Shown: positions 1 through 11,909, numbered from the stretch's first letter. The stretch is 64,000 nt of DNA from Pectobacterium colocasium (GCF_020181655.1 NZ_CP084032.1:1116001-1180000), one strand, 5' to 3'. Numbers and translations: made by a program. Notes: generated by a model not told the origin, from the sequence alone.

Positions 1-207
1 GAGTGGTTGCAGTGGGTCTTTTTGCCGCGCATGCATGCTTTGTTGGATAGCGAATTAGCGCTGCCTGCTGAGCTGGCTTTGCTTCCCTATTTTGAAGAAG
101 CGCTGGAAGGCACGCCAGAAGAGACGGCGGCGATCCTGTTGCGTATCGGGCTACTCGATGAGCTATTCCGCCCGGATGCACAGGATGGCGCAGTACACGA
201 TGCTTGA
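1..207 (+). CDS. yqcC: YqcC family protein, C-terminal part
   Basis: The reading frame is open from the first base and ends at the TGA at 205-207, so the 5' part lies outside the window. The visible protein begins EWLQWVFLPRMHALLD and matches the C-terminal half of the small helical enterobacterial protein YqcC (DUF446). Its function is not established. As in E. coli, it is followed directly by truC and yqcA; its stop overlaps the truC start by 8 bp, which suggests translational coupling. Identification rests on my recognition of the E. coli sequence and on synteny. Confidence 0.88.
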   Translation, partial: EWLQWVFLPRMHALLDSELALPAELALLPYFEEALEGTPEETAAILLRIGLLDELFRPDAQDGAVHDA

Positions 208-985
208 GATTATTTATCAGGATGAGCATCTGGTCGCCGTCAATAAACCCAGCGGCTGGCTAGTCCACCGTAGCTGGCTGGATCGCAAAGAAAAAGTCGT
301 GGTGATGCAGACCGTGCGCGATCAGATCGGCCAGCACGTCTATACCGTGCATCGTCTCGACAGGCCGACATCCGGCGTGTTGTTGCTCGCGCTGTCCAGC
401 GAGGTGGCGCGTGCGTTATCCCAGCAGTTTGAATCACACCAGATGCAGAAAATGTATCATGCCGTGGTGCGGGGCTATGTGCTGGATGATGGCGTGATTG
501 ACTATGCGCTCACCGAAGAACTGGACAAGATCGCCGACAAGTTTACGAATCCTGATAAGGCACCGCAGCCTGCTGTCACGCATTATCGTTCTTTGGCGCA
601 GGTCGAAATGCCGGTTGCCATCGGCCGTTACCCAACGGCACGCTACAGCCTGATGGAACTGAAACCGCAGACCGGGCGTAAACATCAGCTCCGCCGCCAT
701 ATGTCACACCTTCGTCATCCGATTATCGGCGATACCGCGCACGGTGACCTGCGACACAATCGTGGCATGGAGACACATTTTTCCTGCGGTAGACTCATGC
801 TGCATGCCAGCGAGCTACAGCTTAATCATCCAGTGAGCGGGCAGCCATTGACGTTGCAGGCTCGCTGGGATGCGCCGTGGCAGGGCGTGATGACTCAATT
901 TGGCTGGCAGGGGATTCTCCCTGAGTTTGAAGGGGTTGAGTTTCCTGCCGACTCAGGTCAGGATAGCGAGCATTTCGTTGGGTAA
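200..985 (+). CDS. truC: tRNA pseudouridine(65) synthase TruC
   Basis: TruC isomerises U65 to pseudouridine in certain tRNAs. The 261-residue product is almost collinear with E. coli TruC. The catalytic-loop motif HRLDRPTSGVLL is present, with the presumed catalytic aspartate at about residue 54, followed by the RluA-family motif KPQTGRKHQLRRH. The frame is open further upstream from 92, but the ATG at 200 gives a product starting MLEIIYQDEHLVAVNKP, as in E. coli, and overlaps the yqcC stop. It is probably cotranscribed with yqcC and yqcA. Nothing unusual is seen in the protein. Confidence 0.96.
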   Translation: MLEIIYQDEHLVAVNKPSGWLVHRSWLDRKEKVVVMQTVRDQIGQHVYTVHRLDRPTSGVLLLALSSEVARALSQQFESHQMQKMYHAVVRGYVLDDGVIDYALTEELDKIADKFTNPDKAPQPAVTHYRSLAQVEMPVAIGRYPTARYSLMELKPQTGRKHQLRRHMSHLRHPIIGDTAHGDLRHNRGMETHFSCGRLMLHASELQLNHPVSGQPLTLQARWDAPWQGVMTQFGWQGILPEFEGVEFPADSGQDSEHFVG

Positions 986-1056
986 TATCTGCCGTATAAC
1001 GTTTATATCAAACCTATCTATATCAAATACATCGAATTACAAAGGGAGTCAGAAGC

Positions 1057-1512
1057 ATGGCGCAGATTGGTATTTTTGTCGGTACGGTCTACGGGAATGC
1101 ATTGCTGGTGGCTGAAGAAGCCGAAAATATCCTCAGGGATCGTGGCCATGAGGTTAAGGTCTTTGAAGATGCCACGCTGGAATCTTGGCTGGATTACCGC
1201 GAGCATACGGTTTTAGTGGTCACGTCGACGACGGGACAAGGCCAACTGCCTGACTCTATTGTTCCGCTCTACGCCGCACTGCGTGAGAAAGGCGGTTACC
1301 AGCCCGCGCTGCGCTATGGGGTGATTGCGTTAGGCGATAGCAGCTATCCGAATTTCTGTGCAGGCGGCCATCTTTTCGATGCGCTGTTGCAGGAAATCGG
1401 TGCTAAGCGCCTGGGCGACGTGTTGGAAATTGATGCCGTCGAACATCCAGAACCGGAAGTGATGTCATGTCCGTGGGTTGAAGGATGGGCTGATTTGGTT
1501 GATGCGCAGTGA
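1057..1512 (+). CDS. yqcA: Flavodoxin YqcA
   Basis: This is a short-chain flavodoxin-like FMN protein of 151 residues, close in length to E. coli YqcA (149). The phosphate-binding loop [15 protein letters not shown] is at the N-terminus, with [12 protein letters not shown] and [11 protein letters not shown] forming the later isoalloxazine-binding loops. It is presumably a cytoplasmic electron carrier; its partner is unknown. It follows truC by 71 bp and a strong hairpin terminator follows it, so it closes the yqcC-truC-yqcA group. The start is supported by a GGGAG ribosome-binding site at about 1041-1045. Confidence 0.94.
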   Translation: MAQIGIFVGTVYGNALLVAEEAENILRDRGHEVKVFEDATLESWLDYREHTVLVVTSTTGQGQLPDSIVPLYAALREKGGYQPALRYGVIALGDSSYPNFCAGGHLFDALLQEIGAKRLGDVLEIDAVEHPEPEVMSCPWVEGWADLVDAQ

Positions 1513-1529
1513 TGCTGTGCTGAAATGAG

Positions 1530-1558
1530 AAACGGGAGCCTGTTGTGCTCCCGTTTTC
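1530..1558. terminator. Bidirectional terminator between yqcA and yaeH
   Basis: An 8-bp G+C-rich stem (ACGGGAGC with GCTCCCGT) is followed by TTTTC on the plus strand and flanked by A residues on the other side. It sits between two convergent genes, so it may end transcription from both. Confidence 0.8.
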
Positions 1559-1585
1559 GTTGCGACCTATTAGCGATGACCGTGT

Positions 1586-1975
1586 TTAGCGACTCTTGGT
1601 CAGCTTCTCTAAATCCGCTTCGATTTCGGTAATCTTGTTGGACACAACACTTTCCAGATGACGTAGATCGTCGAGAATTTTGCGTTTCAGATCGACTTCA
1701 ACCTGTTCCTGCTGGCAGATCTTGTCTAATTCATCAATCACATAGCGCAGATTGGGGCTGATCTCGTTGATCTCTTTATAGCCCTGTCCTGAGTTGTCGG
1801 CCACGATGGTCTTACGCTGGCGTGGGTATTTGAACTTCACGCTTTTAGCGAAAAACTCGCCCTTATCTTTACGGAAATAGATCTTCAGGATGTCGTTGTT
1901 CGCTTCCTGACGTAGGCTATAGCGATCGATATCATCGGGATTGGTAATGCCCAGGCTTTTTAGATTGTCATACAT
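1586..1975 (-). CDS. yaeH: YaeH, UPF0325 family protein of unknown function
   Basis: The product has 129 residues, begins [20 protein letters not shown] and is nearly identical to E. coli YaeH (UPF0325/DUF3461). It is acidic to neutral and helical, with a likely coiled C-terminal segment ([22 protein letters not shown]). No catalytic motif is visible and no function is known to me. As in E. coli it lies near dapD, though the yaeI gene found there is absent. A palindromic dispersed repeat separates it from dapD. Confidence 0.93.
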   Translation of the reverse strand: MYDNLKSLGITNPDDIDRYSLRQEANNDILKIYFRKDKGEFFAKSVKFKYPRQRKTIVADNSGQGYKEINEISPNLRYVIDELDKICQQEQVEVDLKRKILDDLRHLESVVSNKITEIEADLEKLTKSR

Positions 1976-2037
1976 AGCGTCACCTTCTCGGTTTCTATAG
2001 AGTCCTGATTATCATGCCAGCGAGAACCTACGCTGTT

Positions 2038-2166
2038 TATACCCGTCATACTTCAAGCTGCTTGTGCGTTGGCTGCCTTTACTCACCCCAGTCACTTACC
2101 TGAGTAAGCTCCTGGAGATTCGCGCAGTTGCCGCCTTCACGCAACTCGAATTATTTAGGGTATATA
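2038..2166. repeat. Dispersed palindromic repeat, copy R1 (basic form)
   Basis: About 129 bp running from CCGTCATACTTCAAG to AACTCGAATTATTTAGGG. The ends are near inverted copies of each other (ATACTTCAAG...; ...AATTATTTAGGGTATA). The same backbone recurs inverted at 10517-10648, and in enlarged or rearranged form at 45247-45588 and 50927-51095. A second partial copy of the left end follows at about 2164-2190. I know similar sequences as intergenic repeats in Yersinia, Serratia and Pectobacterium. It lies between yaeH and dapD. Confidence 0.85.
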
Positions 2167-2219
2167 CCCGTCATACCGAAGTATTGAGGGAACATATAAA
2201 TAACTTATCGTTCGAACAT

Positions 2220-2250
2220 AAAAAAACGGCGGGTGATTAACCCGCCGTTT
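2220..2250 (-). terminator. Rho-independent terminator of dapD
   Basis: On the minus strand a perfect ACGGCGGG/CCCGCCGT stem with a short loop is followed by a run of T, just past the dapD stop codon. It should end the glnD-dapD transcript. Confidence 0.9.
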
Positions 2251-2255
2251 CTCGT

Positions 2256-3083
2256 TTAGTCGATAGAGCGTAATAACTCATTGATACCCACTTTACCGCG
2301 GGTTTTCGCATCCACTTTCTTCACGATGATGGCGCAGTACAGGCTGTGGCTACCGTCTTTGGACGGCAGGTTGCCGGAAACCACAACGGAGCCTGCGGGT
2401 ACGCGACCGTAGTGAATTTCACCGGTTTCACGATCGTAAATACGCGTGCTTTGGCTGATGAACACGCCCATAGAGATGACGGAACCTTCCTCAACCACAA
2501 CGCCTTCCACGACTTCAGAACGCGCACCGATGAAGCAGTTATCTTCGATGATGGTTGGGTTCGCCTGTAACGGCTCCAGAACACCACCGATGCCGACGCC
2601 GCCGGACAGGTGAACATTTTTACCGATCTGAGCACAAGAACCGACGGTTACCCAGGTATCCACCATGGTGCCTTCATCAACGTAAGCGCCGATGTTGACG
2701 TAAGATGGCATCAGTACGGTATTACGTGCGATATAGGCACCGCGACGCACGCTGGCTGGTGGAGCAACGCGCACGCCTTCACGCTGGAAACGCGCTTCAT
2801 CATAGTCAGCGAATTTCATTGGCACTTTGTCGAAAAAGCGTGTTTCTCCACCTTCGATAAGTTGGTTATCGTTAATGCGGAAAGAGAGCAGCACGGCTTT
2901 CTTCAGCCACTGATGGGTAACCCATTGGCCGTCGATTTTCTCTGCAACGCGCAGGGCGCCGCTATCCAGCAGGCTGATAGCCTGATTGACGGCTTCACGC
3001 GTAACGGTATCTGCATTTGCCGGAGTGATTTCAGCGCGGCGCTCGAAAGCCGTCTCAATGATGTTCTGTAGTTGTTGGTGCAT
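2256..3083 (-). CDS. dapD: Tetrahydrodipicolinate N-succinyltransferase DapD
   Basis: DapD transfers succinyl from succinyl-CoA to tetrahydrodipicolinate in the lysine/diaminopimelate pathway. The product has 275 residues (E. coli 274) and begins [19 protein letters not shown]. The central part shows the hexapeptide left-handed beta-helix typical of trimeric acyltransferases ([54 protein letters not shown]). It lies 28 bp downstream of glnD on the same strand and is probably cotranscribed. An AGGAAAGAG stretch upstream serves as ribosome-binding site. A strong terminator follows. Confidence 0.97.
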   Translation of the reverse strand: MHQQLQNIIETAFERRAEITPANADTVTREAVNQAISLLDSGALRVAEKIDGQWVTHQWLKKAVLLSFRINDNQLIEGGETRFFDKVPMKFADYDEARFQREGVRVAPPASVRRGAYIARNTVLMPSYVNIGAYVDEGTMVDTWVTVGSCAQIGKNVHLSGGVGIGGVLEPLQANPTIIEDNCFIGARSEVVEGVVVEEGSVISMGVFISQSTRIYDRETGEIHYGRVPAGSVVVSGNLPSKDGSHSLYCAIIVKKVDAKTRGKVGINELLRSID

Positions 3084-3111
3084 CCTGATTTCTCTTTCCT
3101 GATTGTAAAAA

Positions 3112-5826
3112 TTAACTCAATGGTACTTTATCGTTTGGGTTAAGGGCTTCTGTCAACCGTTCTTGCAATTTAAGACGTAATTCCGGCTTTAATGCCCGCC
3201 TGTCGCTGTCAGCCAGAATGAAAAGATCCTCTACCCGTTCGCCGATGGTGGAAATGCGTGCGCCGTGCAGCGACAGGTTGAGATCGGCAAAAATCTCACC
3301 GATGCGTGCCAACAGCCCTGGTTGATCGAGCGCGCTCAGCTCCATATAGCTGCGTCTGTCCGTATGTGTCGGCAGGAAGTTGACTTCCGTTGGCACGCTG
3401 AAGTGGCGCAGTTTAGGTGACGGTCGCCGTACGCGCGGGTGTTGATAATGCCGTTGTGTCAGCGCTTGTTCCAGCGCGTGACGTATCATTTCATGCCGAT
3501 CCTGCGCCAGCGGGCTGCCGTCAGGTTCCAGCACGATGAACGTATCCATCGCCATGCCGTCGCGGCTGGTAAAGATTTGCGCGTCGTGCACGCTGAGGTT
3601 GCGTCGATCTAACTCACCGGCGACCGCCGCGAAAAGATAAGGCCTGTCCGGGCTCCAGATAAAAATCTCTGTGCCGCCACGGCTGGCTTGATGGCTGATC
3701 AGCACCAGCGGTTTGTTGACATCATGCTCCAACAGGTGACGCGCGTGCCAGGCCAGCTGGTTTGGCGAGTGGCGCAGGAAATAATCGGCCCGACAGCGGC
3801 TCCAGATGTGGTGCAACGCTTCTTCGTCAATATTATCCATCCGCAGCAGCGCCAGCGCCTGCAAGCGATGATGACGGACGCGTTCGCGTAAATCCGGCGT
3901 ATTTTGCATACCACGGCGCAGCTGTTTTTCTGTCGCAAAATAGAGTTCGCGCAACAGGCTTTGCTTCCAGCTATTCCACAGCGTTTCATTGGTGGCGCAG
4001 ATATCCGCTACTGTCAGGCTGACCAGATAGCGCAAGCGGGTTTCGCTCTGCACTTCGGTAGCAAATTGCTGAATGACGGTGGGATCCTGAATGTCGCGAC
4101 GCTGTGCGGTGACGGACATCAGCAAATGGCAGCGCACCAGCCAGGAAACCAGTTGAGCTTCGCGTGAATTCAGCCCGTGCAGCGCGGCAAATTCCAGCAC
4201 GTCCTGTGCGCCCAGTTCGGAATGATCGCCCCCACGGCCTTTTGCGATGTCGTGGAACAGGGCGGCCAGCAGCAATAATTCAGGCTGGGGTAGGCGAGGG
4301 TAGAGTTCTACGCACAGCGGATGCTGCGGTCGCGTCTCCTCATCGGCGAAGCTTTCCAGTTTGAGCAGGACGCGAATGGTGTGCTCATCCACCGTATAGG
4401 CATGGAACAGATCGAATTGCATCTGACCGACAATATTCCCCCACAGCGGCATGTACGCCCACAGCACGCTGTGGCGATGCATTGGCAGCAGCGCACGGCT
4501 CACCGCATGCGGGTGACGCAGAATATTCATGAATAGCTGGCGCGCTTCTGGAATGGTGCAAAGCGGGCTGGCGAGGTGACGACGTGCATGGCGCAGTTGG
4601 CGCAAGGTGGTGGAGTAAATACCGTTGATGTCGCGGTTGCGCACCATCAGGTAGAACATGCGCATGATGGCTTCCGGCTTTTTGATAAACAGGTTTTCAT
4701 CGCGCAGGTCCACCAGATTACCGCGTAGCTGGAATTCATCGTCAATCGGACGAGGTTTCTCACTCGCATCCAGTGCCAGAATGGCTTCGTCAAAGAGCTG
4801 CAACAGCATCTGATTCAACTCGCTGACGCGGCGCGTCATACGGTAGAAATCCTTCATCATGCGCTCTACTGGCGTGTTGCCTTCACCCCGATATTGCAAC
4901 AGCTGTGCGACGTTAAGCTGCCTGTCGAACAGCAGTCGGTTGTCGTAACGCGGCAGGATCAGATGCAGGGCGAAGCGGATGCGCCACAAAAAGCTTTGGC
5001 ATTCATTCAGCTCTTTACGTTCGGCCTCGGTCAGGAAGCCGAACCCCACCATCTCATTCAGCGACGTGGCACCAAAATGGCGTCTCGCGACCCACAACAG
5101 CGTATGAATATCGCGTAGCCCGCCTGGACTGCTCTTGATATCGGGCTCCAGATTGTAGCTGGTGCTGTGATAGCGTTGATGGCGTTCCTGCTGTTCGGCG
5201 ATTTTTGCCGGAAAAAACGTGGATGATGGCCAGAATTCATCACTGAATACGTGTTTTTGCAGCGTGAGAAACAGGGCGACGTCGCCGCATATCATGCGCG
5301 ATTCGATCAGATTGGTTGCGACGGAGATATCGGCACGTCCTTCCTGTAGGCACTCTTCCAGCGTTCTGACGCTATGGCCGACTTCCAGTTTCAGATCCCA
5401 CAGCAGGGTGATGAATTGGCCGACGCGCTGGGAATGTTCCTCACTTAGTGCCGTCTGGCTTAAGACCAGCACGTCGATGTCGGAGAGGGGGTGCAGTTCA
5501 CCGCGGCCATATCCGCCTACAGCGACCAGCGAGGTCTGGGCGATATTTTCAAAGCCGTAGAAGTACCACAGCCGCTGCAACAGGCGATCGATAAACAGGG
5601 TTCTGGCATCTATCAGCTTTTCTGCGCTGACGCCGGCGCGGAATTCTGCACCGAGCCAAAGCTGAAACAGTTCTAATTGCTGTTTCAACGTCTGACAATC
5701 CAACATGTCATCCGCGTAGGTCAGCGGTGACGCAGGAAGCTGTACTGATGCAGTGGTGTCTATAGGGCTGTCTGGTGAGGACGCGTCAGGTGGTGTATTG
5801 TCTGGCGAAAAGCGGTTATCTGTCAT
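3112..5826 (-). CDS. glnD: [Protein-PII] uridylyltransferase/uridylyl-removing enzyme GlnD
   Basis: GlnD senses glutamine and adds or removes UMP on PII proteins, controlling nitrogen assimilation. Domain order: nucleotidyltransferase with the [19 protein letters not shown] motif (about residues 90-110), a central helical domain, an HD hydrolase domain with [17 protein letters not shown], and two C-terminal ACT domains (the second contains [25 protein letters not shown], quoted in part). The frame is open upstream to 5925, but I chose the ATG at 5826 ([10 protein letters not shown]): it gives 904 residues against 890 in E. coli, and the upstream extension is basic and unlike the family. The ribosome-binding site is weak. 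dapD follows. Confidence 0.95.
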   Translation of the reverse strand: MTDNRFSPDNTPPDASSPDSPIDTTASVQLPASPLTYADDMLDCQTLKQQLELFQLWLGAEFRAGVSAEKLIDARTLFIDRLLQRLWYFYGFENIAQTSLVAVGGYGRGELHPLSDIDVLVLSQTALSEEHSQRVGQFITLLWDLKLEVGHSVRTLEECLQEGRADISVATNLIESRMICGDVALFLTLQKHVFSDEFWPSSTFFPAKIAEQQERHQRYHSTSYNLEPDIKSSPGGLRDIHTLLWVARRHFGATSLNEMVGFGFLTEAERKELNECQSFLWRIRFALHLILPRYDNRLLFDRQLNVAQLLQYRGEGNTPVERMMKDFYRMTRRVSELNQMLLQLFDEAILALDASEKPRPIDDEFQLRGNLVDLRDENLFIKKPEAIMRMFYLMVRNRDINGIYSTTLRQLRHARRHLASPLCTIPEARQLFMNILRHPHAVSRALLPMHRHSVLWAYMPLWGNIVGQMQFDLFHAYTVDEHTIRVLLKLESFADEETRPQHPLCVELYPRLPQPELLLLAALFHDIAKGRGGDHSELGAQDVLEFAALHGLNSREAQLVSWLVRCHLLMSVTAQRRDIQDPTVIQQFATEVQSETRLRYLVSLTVADICATNETLWNSWKQSLLRELYFATEKQLRRGMQNTPDLRERVRHHRLQALALLRMDNIDEEALHHIWSRCRADYFLRHSPNQLAWHARHLLEHDVNKPLVLISHQASRGGTEIFIWSPDRPYLFAAVAGELDRRNLSVHDAQIFTSRDGMAMDTFIVLEPDGSPLAQDRHEMIRHALEQALTQRHYQHPRVRRPSPKLRHFSVPTEVNFLPTHTDRRSYMELSALDQPGLLARIGEIFADLNLSLHGARISTIGERVEDLFILADSDRRALKPELRLKLQERLTEALNPNDKVPLS

Positions 5827-5910
5827 AGCGCAGCCCATAAAAAAACGCAGAGCGCGTTTTTCAACGCCTCTTGCGGCGGCCCGTAGGGGGGCGTGCTTTC
5901 TGCACGCCAT

Positions 5911-5936
5911 AAAAAAAGCCGGCATCTGCCGGCTTA
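5911..5936 (-). terminator. Rho-independent terminator of map
   Basis: On the minus strand AAGCCGGC and GCCGGCTT pair and are followed by a T run, immediately after the map stop codon. A second hairpin (GGCGTGC/GCACGCC) lies a little further on, so map and glnD are largely separate transcripts. Confidence 0.88.
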
Positions 5937-5940
5937 GTGT

Positions 5941-6735
5941 TTACTCTTCATGCGTGATGATGTTGGGGATGGTGTCATCCTTTCGCAACGTCATTATTTC
6001 GCAGCCGTTATCGGTTACCACAATAGTATGCTCGTACTGTGCCGACAAGCTGCGATCTTTGGTTTTTACCGTCCAGCCGTCTTTCATCGTGCGAATACGG
6101 AAATCACCGGCATTAAGCATGGGCTCGATCGTAAATGCCATACCCGCCTGCAACACCACACCGCCGTCATCGGCATCATAGTGCAGAACCTGCGGCTCTT
6201 CATGGAAGCCTTTACCGATACCGTGACCGCAATATTCACGCACTACGGAGAAGTTATTCCCTTCCGCAAACTGCTGGATAGCTTTACCCAACGTACGCAG
6301 ACGAATGCCGGGTTTAACCATTTTCAGCGCCAGATAGAGGCTTTCCTGCGTGATGCGACAGAGGCGCTCGCCCAGAATGGTTGGCTTGCCTGCGATGAAC
6401 ATTTTTGAGGTATCGCCGTGGAAGCCGTCTTTGATGACGGTGACGTCGATATTGACGATATCGCCATCCTTAAGGATTTTGTCGTCGCTCGGAATACCGT
6501 GACACACCACTTCATTGACGGAAATGCACACGGATTTCGGGAATCCATGGTAGCCCAGGCTGGCGGAAATGGCCTGCTGCTTGTTGGTGATGTGATCGTG
6601 ACAGATTCTGTCCAGCTCGGCGGTGCTCACGCCCGGCACCACGTGGGGTTCGATGATTTCCAGAACTTCGGCAGCCAGACGGCCAGCGACGCGCATTTTT
6701 TCGATGTCTTCGGGAGTTTTAATTGAAATTGCCAT
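5941..6735 (-). CDS. map: Methionine aminopeptidase, type I
   Basis: Map removes the N-terminal methionine from new proteins. The 264-residue product equals E. coli Map in length and starts MAISIKTPEDIEKMRVAGRL. The dinuclear metal ligands of the pita-bread fold are visible in context: NIDVTVIKDGFHGDTSKMF (two Asp), CGHGIGKGFHEEP (His) and the two Glu in FTIEPMLN and the C-terminal QYEHTIVVT. The gene diverges from rpsB across a ~345-bp region, as in E. coli, and ends at a strong terminator. Confidence 0.97.
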   Translation of the reverse strand: MAISIKTPEDIEKMRVAGRLAAEVLEIIEPHVVPGVSTAELDRICHDHITNKQQAISASLGYHGFPKSVCISVNEVVCHGIPSDDKILKDGDIVNIDVTVIKDGFHGDTSKMFIAGKPTILGERLCRITQESLYLALKMVKPGIRLRTLGKAIQQFAEGNNFSVVREYCGHGIGKGFHEEPQVLHYDADDGGVVLQAGMAFTIEPMLNAGDFRIRTMKDGWTVKTKDRSLSAQYEHTIVVTDNGCEIMTLRKDDTIPNIITHEE

Positions 6736-6863
6736 GGGTGGTCGTCCGCAGGTGTCATTTAAGACACGAGAATTAAGATGAATAACTAATAACTTATGTT
6801 ACCAGTCCTGCCGCTGGCTTGCCAAACTATCATTCTGATTCGTAGACGATGGAATAACAAATG

Positions 6864-6893
6864 TTGGTGTCGCTGGGGGATTTATGGTATAAA
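6864..6893 (+). promoter_or_regulatory. Likely sigma-70 promoter of rpsB-tsf
   Basis: TTGGTG at 6864-6869 and TATAAA at 6888-6893 are separated by 18 bp, with an extended -10 TGG just upstream and a G+C-rich discriminator (GCGCGCC) just downstream. That discriminator is typical of stringently controlled ribosomal promoters. The predicted start near 6900 leaves a leader of about 180 nt. Confidence 0.7.
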
Positions 6894-6967
6894 GCGCGCC
6901 GATGATCCGGCTGGATATCGGTTATACGGTACTCAACCACATCGACTAAACTCACTTTGTGTAAATA

Positions 6968-7806
<839 letters not shown>

Positions 7807-7854
7807 TAAGTCTGGCTCGTTGAGCCCTTATTAACCAGGTAGTACTAGTTTGGT

Positions 7855-7880
7855 TAGGGGCCTTTTTATGGCCCCTTTTT
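7855..7880 (+). terminator. Partial terminator between rpsB and tsf
   Basis: AGGGGCC pairs with GGCCCCT around a short T-rich loop and is followed by T residues. In E. coli a similar intercistronic signal partly reduces transcription into tsf, so I read it as an attenuating rather than a complete stop. Confidence 0.75.
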
Positions 7881-7940
7881 CACTTTTAAAGCTGTTTGGT
7901 CGTGACGACCAGGCAGAGCAAATCTCCCGAGGATTTTAGA

Positions 7941-8792
7941 ATGGCTGAAATTACCGCATCACTGGTAAAAGAGCTGCGTGAGCGTACCGCTGCGGGCATG
8001 ATGGAATGTAAGAAAGCGCTGGTTGAAGCTAACGGCGACATCGAGCTGGCTATCGAAAACATGCGTAAATCCGGCGCAATCAAAGCGGCGAAGAAAGCAG
8101 GTAACGTTGCTGCTGATGGCGTAATCAAGACTAAGATCGACGGTAACTACGCTGTGATCCTGGAAGTTAACTGCCAGACCGACTTCGTTGCTAAAGATGG
8201 TGGTTTCCAGGCCTTTGCTGACAAAGTGCTGGACGCGGCTGTTGCAGGCAAAATCACTGATGTTGAAGTGCTGAAAGCACAGTTCGAAGAAGAGCGTGTT
8301 GCGCTGGTTGCGAAAATTGGTGAGAACATCAACATTCGCCGCGTTTCTGCTCTGGAAGGCGAAGTTCTGGGTAACTACCAACACGGTGCGCGCATCGGTG
8401 TTCTGGTTGCTGCTAAAGGTGCTGACGAAGAGCTGGTTAAACACCTGGCTATGCACGTTGCTGCAAGCAAGCCTGAATTCGTTAAGCCGGAAGACGTGTC
8501 TGCTGAAGTGGTAGAGAAAGAGTACCAGGTTCAGTTGGAAATCGCGATGCAGTCTGGTAAGCCGAAAGAAATCGCAGAGAAAATGGTTGAAGGCCGCATG
8601 AAGAAATTCACCGGTGAAGTTTCTCTGACTGGTCAACCTTTCGTTATGGATCCAGCCAAGTCTGTTGGTCAGCTGCTGAAAGAGCACAATGCTGACGTAA
8701 CTAACTTCATCCGTTTCGAAGTGGGTGAAGGTATTGAGAAAGTTGAGACTGACTTTGCTGCTGAAGTCGCAGCGATGAGTAAGCAGTCTTAA
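7941..8792 (+). CDS. tsf: Elongation factor Ts
   Basis: EF-Ts exchanges GDP for GTP on EF-Tu. The 283-residue product begins [20 protein letters not shown], has the TDFVAKD signature of the core domain (in [13 protein letters not shown]) and ends in AAMSKQS. The frame extends upstream to 7896, but the ATG at 7941 has a GAGGA ribosome-binding site and gives the family length. Codon use is strongly biased. It is the second gene of the rpsB operon. Confidence 0.98.
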   Translation: MAEITASLVKELRERTAAGMMECKKALVEANGDIELAIENMRKSGAIKAAKKAGNVAADGVIKTKIDGNYAVILEVNCQTDFVAKDGGFQAFADKVLDAAVAGKITDVEVLKAQFEEERVALVAKIGENINIRRVSALEGEVLGNYQHGARIGVLVAAKGADEELVKHLAMHVAASKPEFVKPEDVSAEVVEKEYQVQLEIAMQSGKPKEIAEKMVEGRMKKFTGEVSLTGQPFVMDPAKSVGQLLKEHNADVTNFIRFEVGEGIEKVETDFAAEVAAMSKQS

Positions 8793-8796
8793 TCAG

Positions 8797-8832
8797 TAAA
8801 AAAAGAGCCGCCAGTTGGCGGTTCCTTTTTAT
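8797..8832 (+). terminator. Rho-independent terminator of tsf
   Basis: GAGCCGCC pairs with GGCGGTTC (one wobble or mismatch) around a four-base loop, preceded by A residues and followed by a T run. It closes the rpsB-tsf operon before pyrH. Confidence 0.88.
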
Positions 8833-8947
8833 CCAGCCCAAAGAGTTTCAATACGCTTGGCTTCCTGCATTCAGATAGGGGGCCGGGTGGAATAGTTTTG
8901 ATTTTACAACCCCCCAATACGACGACAGCCTGTAGGATAAGAACACC

Positions 8948-9673
8948 ATGGCAACCAATGCAAAACCCGTCTATCAACGAATCCTGCTGAAGCTCAGTGG
9001 CGAAGCTTTACAGGGAACTGAAGGTTTTGGTATCGATGCGAGCATTCTGGATCGCATGGCTCAGGAAGTGAAAGAACTGGTTGAGTTAGGCATTCAGGTC
9101 GGTGTGGTTATCGGCGGTGGTAACCTGTTTCGTGGCGCGGGTCTGGCTAAAGCGGGTATGAACCGCGTTGTGGGCGACCACATGGGAATGCTGGCGACCG
9201 TCATGAATGGTCTGGCAATGCGTGATGCGTTGCACCGTGCCTATGTGAACGCTCGCCTGATGTCCGCCATTCCTCTGAATGGCGTCTGTGACAATTACAG
9301 CTGGGCGGAAGCCATTAGCCTGCTGCGTAATAACCGTGTGGTGATTTTCTCCGCCGGGACAGGTAACCCTTTCTTTACCACGGATTCTGCGGCTTGCCTG
9401 CGCGGCATTGAGATTGAAGCGGATGTCGTATTGAAAGCGACAAAGGTCGATGGCGTCTATTCTGCCGATCCGGTAAAAGATCCTTCAGCAACGTTATACG
9501 ATTCGCTGACCTATCAGGAAGTGCTGGAACGTGAGCTGAAAGTGATGGATCTTGCTGCGTTTACGCTGGCACGCGACCATAATTTACCGATTCGTGTTTT
9601 CAACATGAACAAGCCGGGCGCACTGCGCCGCGTTGTCATGGGTGAAAAAGAAGGGACGTTAATCAGCCAGTAA
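8948..9673 (+). CDS. pyrH: UMP kinase
   Basis: PyrH phosphorylates UMP to UDP in pyrimidine nucleotide synthesis. The 241-residue protein belongs to the amino-acid-kinase fold rather than the P-loop kinases. [13 protein letters not shown] forms the N-terminal nucleotide loop, [13 protein letters not shown] the substrate glycine loop, and [12 protein letters not shown] the later nucleotide region. It lies between tsf and frr as in E. coli, with its own 155-bp upstream region. Confidence 0.97.
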   Translation: MATNAKPVYQRILLKLSGEALQGTEGFGIDASILDRMAQEVKELVELGIQVGVVIGGGNLFRGAGLAKAGMNRVVGDHMGMLATVMNGLAMRDALHRAYVNARLMSAIPLNGVCDNYSWAEAISLLRNNRVVIFSAGTGNPFFTTDSAACLRGIEIEADVVLKATKVDGVYSADPVKDPSATLYDSLTYQEVLERELKVMDLAAFTLARDHNLPIRVFNMNKPGALRRVVMGEKEGTLISQ

Positions 9674-9798
9674 CGTCAATTATGGGGTAATATATTGTCA
9701 GTATTGCTCCATACGCCAGCCAAGCGCTGGCATTAATTATTCACCGGATCGTGTACTGACATGGTCCGCCAGGCAACCAGTTTTCAAGGGTTCACAAC

Positions 9799-10356
9799 GT
9801 GACTAATGAAATCAGAAAAGATGCTGAAACGCGCATGGACAAATGTGTTGAAGCGTTTAAAAACCAGATCAGCAAAATCCGTACTGGCCGTGCATCGCCT
9901 AGCATTCTCGATGGCATTCAGGTTGAATACTATGGCAGCGCAACGCCACTGCGTCAGGTTGCTAACGTTGTCGTAGAAGACTCCCGCACGCTGGCGATTA
10001 CGGTATTCGACCGTACGCTTGGCCCGGCGGTTGAGAAAGCCATCATGGCCTCCGATCTCGGCCTGAACCCTTCTTCTGCTGGCACCGTCATCCGTGTTCC
10101 GCTGCCACCATTGACGGAAGAACGTCGTAAAGATCTGATCAAAGTCGTGCGCGGCGAAGCGGAACAAGGGCGTGTTTCTGTACGCAACGTGCGCCGTGAT
10201 GCTAACGACAAACTGAAAGCGCTGCTGAAAGATAAAGCGATCAGTGAAGATGAAGAACGTCGTGCTCAGGATGATGTGCAGAAACTGACTGACAACTTCA
10301 TCAAGAAAGTGGATACCGCACTGGCAGAAAAAGAAGCGGAGCTGATGGAGTTCTAA
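9799..10356 (+). CDS. frr: Ribosome recycling factor
   Basis: RRF, with EF-G, splits post-termination ribosomes. The product has 185 residues, the same as E. coli, with the conserved segments [28 protein letters not shown] and [12 protein letters not shown]. The start is GTG at 9799; the next residues [15 protein letters not shown] match the family N-terminus, so an alternative start is unlikely. A small hairpin (GCCAGC/GCTGGC) lies in the pyrH-frr gap near 9716-9732. No strong terminator follows. Confidence 0.97.
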   Translation: MTNEIRKDAETRMDKCVEAFKNQISKIRTGRASPSILDGIQVEYYGSATPLRQVANVVVEDSRTLAITVFDRTLGPAVEKAIMASDLGLNPSSAGTVIRVPLPPLTEERRKDLIKVVRGEAEQGRVSVRNVRRDANDKLKALLKDKAISEDEERRAQDDVQKLTDNFIKKVDTALAEKEAELMEF

Positions 10357-10516
10357 TCAGCCTGTTGAATATTGCGTCGCAGGAAATGTGTGGGCTTGCC
10401 CCTTTTTTCCGGCGGCGCTTTATTTTTTTATGCAAGGAATGGGTGAAGGCCAGCCCCTCTGAGCAGTAAACAATTTTTTGCTATATATATGACTGCGACT
10501 GTGATCGATAGCAGAG

Positions 10517-10648
<132 letters not shown>

Positions 10649-10712
10649 ATGGGAATCGTCTCAGACTCGTGTACCTTCCTGTCATCAAATCCGGTTATTC
10701 AGAGCATTTTTA

Positions 10713-11909
10713 ATGAAGCAACTGACAATTCTTGGTTCCACTGGCTCTATTGGCGTCAGTTCTCTGGCCGTCATTAAAGCCAATCCTGATAAGTTTGCCG
10801 TACGCGCATTATCCGCTGGGTACAACGTCAAGCTGATGCTGGAGCAGTGTCTCACTTTCCAACCCGCCTATGCCTCAATGGCGGATGAAGCTTCTGCAAT
10901 GGCTCTGCGCCAACAGTTGGCGGAATACGGCTGCAAAACGGAGGTTTTGGCTGGGGAGCAGGCTGCGTGTGAGCTTGCCGCGTTGGATGGCGTCGATCAG
11001 GTCATGGCCGCGATTGTGGGGGCCGCAGGATTATTGCCGACGCTGGCGGCAATTCATGCTGGAAAACAGGTCTTGTTGGCGAATAAAGAATCATTGGTTA
11101 CCTGCGGGCGTCTCTTTATGGACGCGGTCGCACAAAGTGGCGCGCAGCTTTTACCGATTGATAGCGAGCATAATGCGATTTTTCAGAGTTTACCTGAGCA
11201 AATTCAGCGTCAGTTAGGCTACGCTTCATTGTCGCAGCATGGTGTTGAACGTATTGTTTTGACGGGATCTGGCGGACCGTTTCGTGAGACCGCGGTGTCG
11301 GCGCTGGCGGACATGACGCCGGATCAGGCGTGTGCGCATCCAAACTGGTCAATGGGGCGCAAAATTTCGGTTGATTCCGCCACGATGATGAACAAAGGGC
11401 TGGAGTATATCGAAGCGCGCTGGCTGTTTAACGCTTCTGCTGAGCAGATGGAAGTCATTATTCATCCGCAGTCAGTGATTCACTCGATGGTACGTTACCG
11501 TGATGGCAGCGTTCTGGCTCAGTTAGGATCACCTGATATGCGTACACCGATTGCCCATGCGATGGCTTATCCCGAGCGTGTGACATCGGGCGCAAAAGCG
11601 TTAGATTTTTGCCAGATTGGCGCGCTGACATTTTTGGCGCCGGACTATGCGCGCTATCCTTGTTTGCAGTTGGCAATTGATGCCTGTAATCATGGTCAGT
11701 CAGCCACGACGGCATTGAACGCCGCGAATGAAATTGCGGTAGCGGCATTTTTGCAGTCGCAGATTCGCTTTACGGATATTGCGGCGGTAAATCGGCATGT
11801 TATTGAACAACTTACATTACCAGAACCCGCCAGTGTTGATGATGTTCTTGACATCGATCGCTGGGCTAGACAGGCCGCAGCACAGATCCTGACACACTAC
11901 GCGCGATAG
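10713..11909 (+). CDS. dxr: 1-deoxy-D-xylulose 5-phosphate reductoisomerase
   Basis: Dxr makes 2-C-methyl-D-erythritol 4-phosphate, the committed step of the MEP isoprenoid pathway. The 398-residue product has the N-terminal NADPH motif [14 protein letters not shown], the NKESLV stretch, [13 protein letters not shown] (metal-binding Asp and Glu region) and the flexible-loop segment [20 protein letters not shown]. Length and order match E. coli. Downstream, before uppS, is a compact promoter-hairpin-terminator unit (see the ncRNA entry). Confidence 0.97.
   Translation: MKQLTILGSTGSIGVSSLAVIKANPDKFAVRALSAGYNVKLMLEQCLTFQPAYASMADEASAMALRQQLAEYGCKTEVLAGEQAACELAALDGVDQVMAAIVGAAGLLPTLAAIHAGKQVLLANKESLVTCGRLFMDAVAQSGAQLLPIDSEHNAIFQSLPEQIQRQLGYASLSQHGVERIVLTGSGGPFRETAVSALADMTPDQACAHPNWSMGRKISVDSATMMNKGLEYIEARWLFNASAEQMEVIIHPQSVIHSMVRYRDGSVLAQLGSPDMRTPIAHAMAYPERVTSGAKALDFCQIGALTFLAPDYARYPCLQLAIDACNHGQSATTALNAANEIAVAAFLQSQIRFTDIAAVNRHVIEQLTLPEPASVDDVLDIDRWARQAAAQILTHYAR

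Noticed and set aside
10385..10410. Possible terminator just after frr
   Set aside because: The stem (GGGC-like with GCCC before T residues) would have too few pairs and too small a loop to be convincing.
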